The notes under the pieces were generated by a model, which saw only the letters and a list, made by a program, of their open reading frames with translations, ran no database searches and was not told the origin of the DNA. 32,882 bases of DNA from Methanosarcina spelaei (GTDB lineage Archaea > Halobacteriota > Methanosarcinia > Methanosarcinales > Methanosarcinaceae): positions 1 to 32,882 of the forward strand of contig NZ_LMVP01000368.1 of the NCBI RefSeq assembly GCF_002287235.1, read 5' to 3'. Below, piece after piece: positions 16,002 through 23,490 of this stretch; the first letter of the stretch is position 1; each line of letters opens with the position of its first letter. The position numbers were made by a program, and so were the translations under genes.

Positions 16002-16496
16002 GTGCGCCCTAGAAAACGAAGGATTGTGGATTTCGAACATTCGGCAAGGCAGTTCAGGCCTTTCAGTCCAGAAAATGAAATTCCCGAAGAGATCCTGCTG
16101 ACAATCGACGAACTCGAGACCATGAGACTCAGCTTTCTGGAAAAACTTTCCCAGAGTGAGGCTGCGGTCCGTATGGAGGTTCACCAGTCCACCTTTCAGA
16201 GGGCTCTGAAAAAAGCACTTGAAAAAGTAACCGAAGCGCTTGTCCATGGAAAAGCAATAAGAATTGAAGGAGGAGATTACAGGATGCCAAGAGGGGACGG
16301 AACAGGTCCTGCAGGTCAGGGTCAGGTTGGCGGCGGAAGGCACCGCGGACAGGGCAGAGGCCAGGGAGGACGGTTCGGTGGAAATGGAGAAAATTGCGTA
16401 TGTCCGGCCTGTGGGTATGAAACTCCCCACACTCCGGGAGTTGCCTGCAACCAGGTGAAGTGCGAGAAATGCGGAAGCCCTATGGTCAGAAAGTGA
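16002..16496 (+). CDS. DUF134 HTH protein with glycine-rich middle and C-terminal zinc ribbon
   Basis: From GTG 16002 the product is 164 residues, M-RPRKRRIVDFEHSARQF, the usual DUF134 N-terminus. The in-frame ATG at 15963 lies upstream of the TATA box and is unlikely. Residues about 1-85 are the DUF134 sigma-70-region-4-like helix-turn-helix (LTIDELETMRLSFLEKLSQSEAAVRMEVHQSTFQRAL). A segment MPRGDGTGPAGQGQ follows, resembling the start of DUF5320 proteins, then a Gly/Arg-rich linker, and a C-terminal zinc ribbon with CPACGYET and CEKCGSP. The same MPxGD motif begins the next gene, linking the two. Probably DNA-binding; target unknown. Confidence 0.8.
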   Translation: MRPRKRRIVDFEHSARQFRPFSPENEIPEEILLTIDELETMRLSFLEKLSQSEAAVRMEVHQSTFQRALKKALEKVTEALVHGKAIRIEGGDYRMPRGDGTGPAGQGQVGGGRHRGQGRGQGGRFGGNGENCVCPACGYETPHTPGVACNQVKCEKCGSPMVRK

Positions 16497-16538
16497 GTTA
16501 AAAAGTAGCTCGAAAAAAGAGTGGGAGGAAAAGGCACA

Positions 16539-16732
16539 ACTAGTGTCGCGTCAATCCTCAAAGATTGAACGATTTTGAATAATTGTAACCGATTTTATAC
16601 GACATTTTACTGCTGATGCAACACTAGTGTCATGAAAATTTAGTTATTGGTAACCTTATGAGCTCAAAATCGTTGTATGCTGATGGAAGCTATCAAGATT
16701 ATGCTCAACAATTAAATTGCCGAGACACTAGT
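16539..16732. mobile_element. MITE-like element or IS relic with ACTAGTGTC ends
   Basis: The left end is ACTAGTGTCGCGTCAAT; the right end, read on the other strand, is ACTAGTGTCTCGGCAAT, matching at 15 of 17 positions. A third ACTAGTGTC lies inside (about 16622). Two internal stretches match the relic at 3046-3149, one in opposite orientation. The 194-bp element has no transposase. A short frame from about 16658 (MSSKSLYADGSYQDYAQQ) may be transposase residue. It separates the DUF134 and DUF5320 genes. Confidence 0.65.
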
Positions 16733-16854
16733 GTTCTTTTGCCATTTCAGTTCAGTTTGTCTTATCAGGGTTGTTTAAAGATTTTTACCTGATCATATTA
16801 TGACTTTACAAAATCAATGATAAATTAAAGATACAATGAAAGGAGTTGGAAACA

Positions 16855-17280
16855 ATGCCACATGGAGACAGAAAAGGTCCAGTAGGTGAGGGATCAAAGA
16901 CAGGACGAGCTATGGGTTACTGCTCAGGTAGTGACAGTCCGGGTTATATGACCAGAGTTCCTGCGGATGCAGGCCGGAACGTTGGCCGTAGAGTTAACCG
17001 TGGAGTTAACCGTGGAGTTAACCGTGGTGTAGGCCGAGGTGCAGGCCGCAGAACAGGTGTGGGTTTCTGCTGCAGGAAAACCCCAGGTTTTGGAAGAGGT
17101 GGGGAGTTTGCTGCCCGAGGTAAGTACCCTGGATATTACTATCCTGAGCCTGCTCAGACCAGCGCAGAACCGAATATCGATTTCCTTGAGAACCGGATAG
17201 GATCCCTGAAACAGGAACTTGAAACCCTTATGGAAAGTTTGAAAAGACTATTGTTCAAGGAAAGCGATGAAAATAAATAA
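16855..17280 (+). CDS. DUF5320-like Gly/Arg-rich protein
   Basis: A 141-residue protein starting MPHGDRKGPVGEGSKTGRAMGYC, the typical DUF5320 N-terminus. AGGAG lies 9 nt upstream of the ATG at 16855, so the in-frame TTG at 16846 is not used. The middle holds four tandem 12-bp repeats encoding RGVN/RVNRG units (about 17000-17035) and a GFCC pair. The C-terminal third is a coiled-coil-like helix (FLENRIGSLKQELETLMESLKRLL). Proteins of this type are often neighbours of DUF134 and iron-molybdenum-cofactor-like proteins; function unknown. It follows the DUF134 gene with a mobile element between them. Confidence 0.75.
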   Translation: MPHGDRKGPVGEGSKTGRAMGYCSGSDSPGYMTRVPADAGRNVGRRVNRGVNRGVNRGVGRGAGRRTGVGFCCRKTPGFGRGGEFAARGKYPGYYYPEPAQTSAEPNIDFLENRIGSLKQELETLMESLKRLLFKESDENK

Positions 17281-17472
17281 ATTGACAAATAAATTCATAA
17301 ACGAGTTCATTAACAGATAATCCATTGACGGATTCCGAATTCATTCATAGGTGAGTTTTAAAAAATAAATTTCTGGCTGGAACATAGAGGGATTTCTCTC
17401 TATATTCCTGGAAGTTCCTGCTAGATTTTCCCTTTTTCGGATTCTGATTTTTTGTGAAAGGAAGACTTAAAA

Positions 17473-18453
17473 ATGAGGTCAAGAATCGTTTACGGCCCAA
17501 TTCTTTCAAGAAGGCTCGGTAGGTCTCTGGGGGTAGATGTAATAAAAAATACCGGCTCGAAAAAGAACTGTAACTACGACTGTATCTACTGTCAGCTCGG
17601 GTACGCTGAGCTAAAAATCAGAAGCCCTGAAGATGTAAGAGAAGCTGTGACTCCAGAAGAGGTCTCCGAAAGCCTTCAAAAGTTAATTAACAATATCGAG
17701 GGCCTGGACTATATTACATTTTCCGGTACGTGCGAACCTACGCTGAACCTTTCTTTAGGGGAAATAATCCGGAATATCAGGAAAATAAGTGGGGTTCCGA
17801 TCTGCGTAATTACGAATTCTTCTCTTCTGGGAAGAGAAGACGTTCAAAATAATCTGGCAGAGGCAGATTTAGTAGTTGCAACCCTTGTTTCTGGAAATGA
17901 AGAGACCTGGAGAAAAATTCATAGACCTGCTCCGGGAATTGATCTGAAAGAAATAATTGAGGGTTTGAGGAAACTTGCAAAATCTGGAATTGGAAATAGA
18001 CTTGCACTTGAGGTCATGCTCCTAGAGAACAAAGCTGGTAGGCCCCTTAATTTTACTGACGAAGAGATCGAAGAGCTGGTAAAAACAATCAGGTACATAT
18101 GCCCGGAAGAGATCGAAATTTTAACAATAAGCCGTCCTCCTTCCGAAAAATGGGTGAGACCAGTTCCAGAGGAAAAGCTAAAGGAAATTGCAAAGCGTTT
18201 CATTTTTGAATTCGGAGATAGAAAAGTAAAGCTGGTTTTGAAGGAAAAAAAGAAGAAAGTAAAAGTGTTACGTACAAATGTGGATGAGGAGGTGTACGCC
18301 CTCCTCCTAAGAAGACCCTGTACTTTTGAACAAACATGCCAGAGTTTAAATATCAACCCTGAAAATCTCTCCTCTGTGCTCGAGAAATTGCTTGGTGAAG
18401 GCAAAATAGAGATAATAAGCTCAGAGGTTGAAAAGTATTACAGAGCAAAATGA
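17473..18453 (+). CDS. Radical SAM protein, COG0731 (wyosine-synthase-like) family
   Basis: A 326-residue protein with the radical SAM motif C33-x3-C37-x2-C40 (NCNYDCIYCQLG), the conserved YGPILSRRLGRSLGVD block and the glycine motif TFSGTCEPTLN. The C-terminal quarter (about 245-326) looks like a winged helix (VYALLLRRPCTFEQTCQSLNINPENLSSVLEKLLGEGKIEII). It resembles the COG0731 group annotated as wyosine tRNA synthetase-like, but it is probably a distinct methanogen protein; the substrate is unknown. A GAAAGGA site is at normal spacing before the ATG. It stands about 190 bp after the DUF5320 gene. Confidence 0.85.
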   Translation: MRSRIVYGPILSRRLGRSLGVDVIKNTGSKKNCNYDCIYCQLGYAELKIRSPEDVREAVTPEEVSESLQKLINNIEGLDYITFSGTCEPTLNLSLGEIIRNIRKISGVPICVITNSSLLGREDVQNNLAEADLVVATLVSGNEETWRKIHRPAPGIDLKEIIEGLRKLAKSGIGNRLALEVMLLENKAGRPLNFTDEEIEELVKTIRYICPEEIEILTISRPPSEKWVRPVPEEKLKEIAKRFIFEFGDRKVKLVLKEKKKKVKVLRTNVDEEVYALLLRRPCTFEQTCQSLNINPENLSSVLEKLLGEGKIEIISSEVEKYYRAK

Positions 18454-18657
18454 ACTCCACAAAAATGTACACTGCTAGCCGCCTTTATCTTGAAAAATAA
18501 TTTTTAGAGAAAATGGACTTTTCTCAGAGAATAAAGGTGTTCTTCAATAACAAGAAAAAGGTTATGGCTTTAGTTTCTCAATCTTCAAAATTGAGATTAC
18601 TTTTTTAAGCTTCTGAAAAAGGAACATCTTTCCAATTTTTATTTCCTCTATTACAAT

Positions 18658-19155
18658 TTATCTGGGTGGAGGTCTTTTTGCCAGCTCTTGATCAACTGAA
18701 TAAACTACATATTCATTTTTATCAATGCCTTTCAGTTTGGCGATAACTTCGTTGTCGTTCTCTTCCTCTTCGACCTGCTCTTCAACATACCACTGAAGGA
18801 AAGAAGCCGTAGCTTCATCTTTTTCAGCATGGGCAAGCTCTACCAGCTCATTAATTGAGCGGGTGATGAACTGTTCGTGCTTCAGGGTCTGCTGGAACAT
18901 TTCCATGGCTGTTCCAAATTCTATGGGTGGCTCTTTGATCTCCTTAAGTTTAATCTTTCCACCCTGGCTGTTTACGTAATCAAAGAGCTTCATTGCATGA
19001 ATATTTTCTTCGTCAACCTGGACTCTAAACCAGTGGGCAAAGCCCGGAAGCCCAACTGATGAACTATACGCTGACATCGCAAGGTACAGATAAGACGAGT
19101 ACATTTCTTTATTGATTTGTTCATTCAGTGCTTCTTCCATCTTTTCATTTAGCAT
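18658..19155 (-). CDS. ftnA: Ferritin
   Basis: A non-haem ferritin of about 165 residues that stores and oxidises iron. From the ATG at 19155 it begins MLNEKMEEALNEQINKEMYSSYLYLAM, the standard archaeal/bacterial ferritin start, with GGGAGAAG upstream; a TTG at 19203 would add 16 unusual residues, although AAAGGAAG precedes it. Ferroxidase residues are visible in EQINKEMYSSYLYLAM and in FRVQVDEENIHAMKLFDYV (ExxH), then ARA-type helix IDE HAEKDEATASFLQWYVEEQVEEE with its Glu/Gln residues. The C-terminus is intact. An inverted repeat flanks its probable promoter. Confidence 0.92.
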   Translation of the reverse strand: MLNEKMEEALNEQINKEMYSSYLYLAMSAYSSSVGLPGFAHWFRVQVDEENIHAMKLFDYVNSQGGKIKLKEIKEPPIEFGTAMEMFQQTLKHEQFITRSINELVELAHAEKDEATASFLQWYVEEQVEEEENDNEVIAKLKGIDKNEYVVYSVDQELAKRPPPR

Positions 19156-19243
19156 TGGTTTCTTCTCCCGTTCCTGAATATAACCTGAAAATTCGTTCTG
19201 CAATTCTTCCTTTTGAGATCAGTATGTATACATATGTTCTTTT

Positions 19244-19272
19244 TTGGTCAACATATATTCCTTTTTGACCAA
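19244..19272 (-). promoter_or_regulatory. Inverted repeat around the ferritin promoter
   Basis: TTGGTCAA (19244-19251) and TTGACCAA (19265-19272) are perfect 8-bp arms separated by 13 bp, two DNA turns centre to centre. The spacer, read on the minus strand, contains AATATATG, a TATA-like sequence, so a dimeric regulator could cover the promoter. A separate 12-bp palindrome, TATGTATACATA, lies at 19223-19234. Confidence 0.5.
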
Positions 19273-19336
19273 TTTCTTATAAAGTTTGTTTGAAAAAGTT
19301 ACTTGGTACAGTTTCTTGGTTTAGATTTCCGACTTT

Positions 19337-19798
19337 TCACTTTGTCTCATTAGATGCGATATTAGCTGAGATTTCTTTATCCTCTTGACCACAACGAACA
19401 AAACTTTTAGGTTTAACTCTCTGATGTACGACAAGTACCGGGATTTTTGAGTTTCTCACAACTTTTTCGGATACGCTTCCAAGCATGAAACGTTTAACCC
19501 CGCTTTTTCCAGTAGAGCCTATGACAATCATGTCAACTTTCTGATTCTCTGCAAAATCAAGGATTTTTTCAGCCGTATTTCCTTTAAGTAGTATGGGTAC
19601 AGCTTCTATTCCGGTAGCTTTTGCTTTTTCTTCTATGCAGCAAATTGCATCACGGCCAACTCTTTCAAATTGTTCATAGACATTTTTTACCCACGATTCA
19701 TCCATCAGAACGGAGTCAAGAAAGCTTATATCTATGACATATAAGGCATAGACCTTTGCCCCACTGTACCCAGCAATTTCCATCCCAAAATCCACCAC
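19337..19798 (-). CDS. Universal stress protein, missing a normal start codon
   Basis: A UspA-family nucleotide-binding protein. The C-terminal ATP motif G-x2-G-x9-G-S is intact (GSTGKSGVKRFMLGS), followed by EKVVRNSKIPVLVVHQR. From the first available start (GTG 19798) the product is 153 residues but lacks the first beta strand. That strand (RRILIATDGSKAAENV) is readable in the same frame upstream to 19897, where TAA stops the frame, yet no ATG, GTG or TTG occurs in that stretch. An ATG at 19896 is out of frame. Either a non-standard start is used or a small indel has cut off the start codon. Related copies lie at 20193 and 20656. Confidence 0.7.
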   Translation of the reverse strand: MVDFGMEIAGYSGAKVYALYVIDISFLDSVLMDESWVKNVYEQFERVGRDAICCIEEKAKATGIEAVPILLKGNTAEKILDFAENQKVDMIVIGSTGKSGVKRFMLGSVSEKVVRNSKIPVLVVHQRVKPKSFVRCGQEDKEISANIASNETK

Positions 19799-19920
19799 GT
19801 TTTCAGCAGCTTTTGAGCCGTCAGTAGCAATCAGAATTCGTCTTTGTGGTTTTGGTTTAAGTTCACTGCTCTCCTCTATACTTACTCTCCTCCATAGTTA
19901 TTCTCCCCCTATACTTACTC

Positions 19921-20035
19921 CCATTAAATTACAGATCTATTAGATTACTATTAGATTTGTTATTAGATTTACCATTAGGTTTGTTAAGATCTGTCATAGA
20001 TCTGTTATAGATCTGTTATTAGATTTGCTATTATT
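19921..20035. repeat. Degenerate repeat of TAGATCTGTT/TTAGATTTGTT words
   Basis: A run of diverged 11-16-bp units (ATTAGATTTGTT, ATTAGATTTACC, ATAGATCTGTT twice, ATTAGATTTGCT) fills the gap between two universal-stress-protein loci. No gene is present. Confidence 0.6.
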
Positions 20036-20192
20036 AATGAGTCAACAACGAAACCCGTCTTATTTTTTACTAATTTATGTTTCTATAATTGCTTTCGTGA
20101 TCGGAAACTTGATTATTCAAAAGATAAGTTCCAATGATAAACTCAAAAAAAATTTGAGTTATGGAATTGTCTCATTAAAATATTTCAGAATT

Positions 20193-20420
20193 TCATCCTT
20201 CTCGCAAGCTCTTTTCGTCTACGATAAGTACAGGAACTTGTGCGTTTCTGACAACTTCTTCAACGATTTTTTTTTTCAGATACGTTTCCAAGAAGAAATC
20301 GTTCGGCATCGTTTTTCCCGAGCGAGCCCACCAAAATCACATCAATGGCACTTATTGCCCACGCATCATTCTCCGAACCGTCAGTAGCAATCAGGATTTT
20401 CTGTAAAGATTTCTCTATCC
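20193..20420 (-). pseudogene. Universal stress protein pseudogene (internal deletion and frameshift)
   Basis: On the minus strand the frame reads QKILIATDGSENDAWA and then passes directly into IDVILVGSLGKNDAERFLLGN, VSEK. The N-terminal strand and C-terminal nucleotide motif are therefore joined with roughly 85 residues missing. At a run of nine A bases (about 20263-20271) the frame shifts; in the next frame it continues IVEEVVRNAQVPVLIVDEKSLREG to a TGA at 20193. No start codon precedes the first block. The intact neighbour at 20656-21150 shows what was lost. This is a clear dead copy. Confidence 0.88.
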
Positions 20421-20480
20421 CTTTTCTTTCCCACTTACCCCGCTTTAAGCTGATTCTTTAACTTAGCGATTAGCTCTAAA

Positions 20481-20609
20481 AAATTTAGGACTTACGCATT
20501 TGAGAAACAAAATCAATTACGTCAAAGAACGGAGATTAAAACCATATTCTAGACAGTTAATGGTCTAATGATATTGATTTCTCGGTTCAGCTGCGTAAGT
20601 CCTAAAATT
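20481..20609. mobile_element. 119-bp MITE-like element with TAGGACTTACGCA ends
   Basis: Perfect 13-bp terminal inverted repeats, TAGGACTTACGCA (20486-20498) and TGCGTAAGTCCTA (20592-20604), bound a 119-bp non-coding element. Beyond the perfect arms the inner sequence continues to match loosely (TGAGAAAC, AATCAAT with CGAGAAATCAAT). AATT-rich 5-bp flanks AAATT (20481-20485 and 20605-20609) look like a target duplication. It lies between the usp pseudogene and the intact usp gene. Confidence 0.85.
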
Positions 20610-20655
20610 ATTTCTAAAAAGGATCAGATTGTCCAATTTAGCTACTCAGAACTGG

Positions 20656-21150
20656 TTATTCCTGTATCAATTTTTTCTCACTTTTATGCCGTTCTCGAAC
20701 AACCAGGACCGGAATTTTTGCATGCCTTATAACTTTTTCAGATACGCTTCCAAGTAGTACACGCTCATATCCGCTTTTTCCAAGTGAACCCATTATGATC
20801 ATATCGATATTATTATCTTCTGCAAAAGTCACAATCTTCTCAGCCGGATGGCCTTTAAGCACCCTCGATTCCACTTCCACTCCTGCAGCTTCTCCAATTT
20901 TTTCTATATAAGAGGTTGCTTCACGTCCTTCTTTCTCGAATTCTTCAAGCACTTTGTCTGACCAGATTTGATCCAGCGGAACTGAACGGTATGGTGTTGT
21001 ATCGATGACATAAACAGCAAATATTTTTGCCCCACTACACCCAACCATTTCGATCCCAAAGTCTGCAGCTTCGTTTGCTGTTTCTGAGCCATCGGTAGCG
21101 ATCAGTATCTGTCTTTGCGGTCTAGATTCAATTTCAATAGTTCCCATCAT
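20656..21150 (-). CDS. Universal stress protein (UspA family)
   Basis: An intact 164-residue UspA-type protein: MMGTIEIESRPQRQILIATDGSETANEAADFG, with the ATP-binding motif G-x2-G-x9-G-S (GSLGKSGYERVLLGS) and C-terminal strand IPVLVVRERHK. GAGGGGT lies just before tandem ATG codons (21150 and 21147). Such proteins bind ATP or AMP and are made under stress, but the specific role is not known. It is the only fully intact member of the three-copy cluster here and serves as the reference for the other two. Confidence 0.92.
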   Translation of the reverse strand: MMGTIEIESRPQRQILIATDGSETANEAADFGIEMVGCSGAKIFAVYVIDTTPYRSVPLDQIWSDKVLEEFEKEGREATSYIEKIGEAAGVEVESRVLKGHPAEKIVTFAEDNNIDMIIMGSLGKSGYERVLLGSVSEKVIRHAKIPVLVVRERHKSEKKLIQE

Positions 21151-21423
21151 TACCCCTCATTTTATCAATCTGTATTCCAGTATCCATAACTTTCATCTTT
21201 TTTACAGTTTACGGTTTTTTTCAGTACTTCAGAGGCACAGATCACAATTAAAGTCCTTTAAACTTGCGTTCTATGTTCTGACCACCTTATTTTGTCCTCT
21301 ATCTGAATATTGATGTGTTCATATTAATAATTTTCATTCAATTGTTCTCTGAAGAAGAAAAAGCGTCCATGAAGGCAAAAAGTATATACTTTGGAATATA
21401 ATTATCAAAGAGGAGGGCAGATC
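21151..21423. other. Divergent intergenic region
   Basis: AT-rich, between divergent usp and lipoprotein genes. A TATA-like AGTATATACTTT at about 21381 precedes the lipoprotein gene's ribosome site by roughly 20 nt, so its leader would be short. Nothing else stands out. Confidence 0.4.
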
Positions 21424-22407
21424 TTGAAAAAATTGGGAATTAAGTCATCTCAAATCTTATTTTTGAAAAGTTTATCTTTAATATTCTCTATTATTGTTTT
21501 CACCCTTGGAAGTGGCTGTGTCAAGAATTTTGAAGAAGAGAGCTACTATAATGTTAGGGATATGGACATTTCAGCAGACCGTACAGGAGCAGCTTTCATA
21601 GATCTGAACGTCACAACGTATGTCGAAAAAGTACAGGGGGACAGTGCGAAAAATACCTCGCTTCTCCTTAAAGCATATAGCCGTGAAAGCGGGTTGCTTA
21701 AAACACAGAAGAAGATAGAACTCGGAGCGCTAAAGAAAGGAGATACGAAATCAGTGAGTCAGGTCCTGACCCTTCCGAAAGTTGGAGGATACGATCTTCA
21801 GAGTGTCCTTTTTGAGGAAAATGTGCAGAAAAGCAATGGAGAAATCAAAGTTTACAACCTGGGTTCCTTGCCTGCCGATGTACAGGAAACAGGGATTGGA
21901 ATTCCCGAGATGGACTTCAGGGTGAAAAAAGTGGAAGGCGGGAAAGTCCTTGTTGAAAGCGATATCTATCTGACGAATGAAGGCAGGGAAACCAGCAAAG
22001 ATTTTCGCATGCTTGTTAAGGTCCGTGAAATGGATGCCGGCCTCCTTGCGGATAAAGTCTGGACGCACACAGGAGAAATCAAACCTGAAGCCACAATTAT
22101 CCAGACTGTCAATCTGACAATGCCTGACCAGTACAATTACGTTGTAGAAGTCCTGATCTGGAACAATGATACTATTGTCGAGCGTGGAGAAGATTATATT
22201 CAGCTCAACCCCGTAGTTGAGATTAAAGATAAAAATACCACTAAAGCTCGAGAAATTCAGACAAGCGAATTTGAAAATGTGGTGGAACCCGAAGAGATTC
22301 CTGAAGAGGAATATACAAGTGCAAAAGAAGATTCACCAGGATTCAGCCTATTTTTATCTGCAATTTTGATCTGTTTGGTAGTAATTCTGAGGAGGCGGTT
22401 TGCATGA
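21424..22407 (+). CDS. Predicted cell-surface lipoprotein with C-terminal PGF-type anchor
   Basis: From TTG 21424, with GAGGAGGG 6 nt upstream, the product is 327 residues. It has a basic N-terminus (MKKLGIKSSQ), a hydrophobic stretch and a lipobox-like LGSGC at about residue 32. The mature part holds two beta-rich immunoglobulin-like repeats (VRDMDISADRTGAAFIDLNVTTYVE and FRVKKVEGGKVLVESDIYLTNEG). An acidic stalk follows, then SPGF, a hydrophobic segment and RRR at the very C-terminus, the pattern of archaeal PGF-CTERM surface proteins. Both N- and C-terminal attachment signals are present, which is unusual. It overlaps the next gene by 4 bp (ATGA). Function unknown. Confidence 0.75.
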   Translation: MKKLGIKSSQILFLKSLSLIFSIIVFTLGSGCVKNFEEESYYNVRDMDISADRTGAAFIDLNVTTYVEKVQGDSAKNTSLLLKAYSRESGLLKTQKKIELGALKKGDTKSVSQVLTLPKVGGYDLQSVLFEENVQKSNGEIKVYNLGSLPADVQETGIGIPEMDFRVKKVEGGKVLVESDIYLTNEGRETSKDFRMLVKVREMDAGLLADKVWTHTGEIKPEATIIQTVNLTMPDQYNYVVEVLIWNNDTIVERGEDYIQLNPVVEIKDKNTTKAREIQTSEFENVVEPEEIPEEEYTSAKEDSPGFSLFLSAILICLVVILRRRFA

Positions 22408-22661
22408 GTGAAACCTTAGACATGAGACCAGAGCCAAAAGCGGAAAAAGTGTCGGACCTGAGGGAGAATTTCAAAAAAGGAATCTTTCTTATTTCAATGC
22501 TGCTTCTGCTTGTAGCCACTTTCCAGCTCTATTTCTCCATAGAGCGGATAATTGAAATCTGGTTTGAGCATCAATATATTCCAATTTTCAGGGCTATTTA
22601 CAACTTCCTTGTCTTGATTGCAAGTCTGTACATCATTAAGCTTTACATTGTAAAACGCTGA
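22404..22661 (+). CDS. Small two-helix membrane protein coupled to the lipoprotein gene
   Basis: An 85-residue protein with a charged cytoplasmic head (about 1-25) and two predicted membrane helices (about 27-46 and 61-82). It starts at an ATG overlapping the upstream stop codon (ATGA), so translation is probably coupled and the two products may work together at the membrane. No family recognised. Confidence 0.7.
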   Translation: MSETLDMRPEPKAEKVSDLRENFKKGIFLISMLLLLVATFQLYFSIERIIEIWFEHQYIPIFRAIYNFLVLIASLYIIKLYIVKR

Positions 22662-22694
22662 AAAAAAGAAGACATTGGAAAAAAAGACTTGAAA

Positions 22695-22772
22695 AAGAAA
22701 ATACTGGAATAAGAAAATACTGGAATAAGAAAATACTGGAATAAGAAAACCTGAAATAAGAAACACTGGAAT
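22695..22772. repeat. 16-bp tandem repeat, about five copies
   Basis: Three exact copies of AAGAAAATACTGGAAT (22695-22710, 22711-22726, 22727-22742) are followed by two 15-bp variants to 22772. The array begins about 30 bp after the small membrane-protein gene and lies between it and the convergent tfuA. Confidence 0.9.
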
Positions 22773-22830
22773 AAATTTGAAGGTTAGAAGCTGCTGTTCG
22801 GAAGAAGTTTGAAAGGAGAGGTTTTAAGTT

Positions 22831-23490
22831 TCAGGCCCCTTCAATCAACTTTTTTACGGTTTCAAGCACCAGGACCGCATCTTCCCTTTTTACGTCAACC
22901 TCATTGCCTGTGAAAAAATCCAGAATGGATTTTTTCTTTTCTTCCGGAATTAGCCCTTTTTTCAACCCTTCTTTTACAAGCCCGAAATAACTCCGGTCAG
23001 GATAATAAGTGTTAATTGCAAGCTCCAGGAGACCGTCACGCTCTTCTTCACTCAAAAGTCCTGAGGCAAATGCGGCTTTCAGTGTTTCCCTCATATTGAC
23101 AAGGGGCACGGAAATGGGCTCGAAAGTGTCAGGGTTTGTGCTTACTGCAACTTCATCGTCGGACTCAATTACACCGTCCCTGTACCATTCGTAAACTTTT
23201 CCTACTCCTATCATTCCGTGGACATCCAGTTCAGAAGCCCGCAGAGCTCCCATGCTGGCACCTCCAACTACCTTTACGCCTGCATCAAGCGCAGACAGAA
23301 TCTCCCTGTGTCCAACAGCCGCCCTGTCAAAAAAGATTCCGTCTATTATTCCTATTACCTTATACCCTTTCTGAACGAATTTTTCAAGCTGGAACCTACA
23401 TACAGGAGGCTGGTAATTTGCCCTGAGAATTTTTCTTGCGTCCTCATGGCTAATGCTGTTGCCTGTAAAGATTGCCACTCTTGCTGTCAT
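22831..23490 (-). CDS. tfuA: TfuA-like protein, partner of YcaO
   Basis: A 219-residue TfuA-domain protein (MTARVAIFTGNSISHEDARKIL, VGHREILSALDAGVKVVGGASMGALRASEL). TfuA partners YcaO enzymes and, in methanogens, is needed for thioamidation of the glycine of McrA, probably by delivering sulfur. The ATG at 23490 overlaps the ycaO stop codon as ATGA, a sign of translational coupling; an in-frame GTG at 23502 is less likely. This pair is known in M. acetivorans, to my knowledge as the neighbouring tfuA and ycaO genes. Confidence 0.92.
   Translation of the reverse strand: MTARVAIFTGNSISHEDARKILRANYQPPVCRFQLEKFVQKGYKVIGIIDGIFFDRAAVGHREILSALDAGVKVVGGASMGALRASELDVHGMIGVGKVYEWYRDGVIESDDEVAVSTNPDTFEPISVPLVNMRETLKAAFASGLLSEEERDGLLELAINTYYPDRSYFGLVKEGLKKGLIPEEKKKSILDFFTGNEVDVKREDAVLVLETVKKLIEGA

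Noticed and set aside
20025-20387. 120-codon plus-strand frame
   Set aside because: It runs antisense through the usp pseudogene, and its composition is not protein-like.
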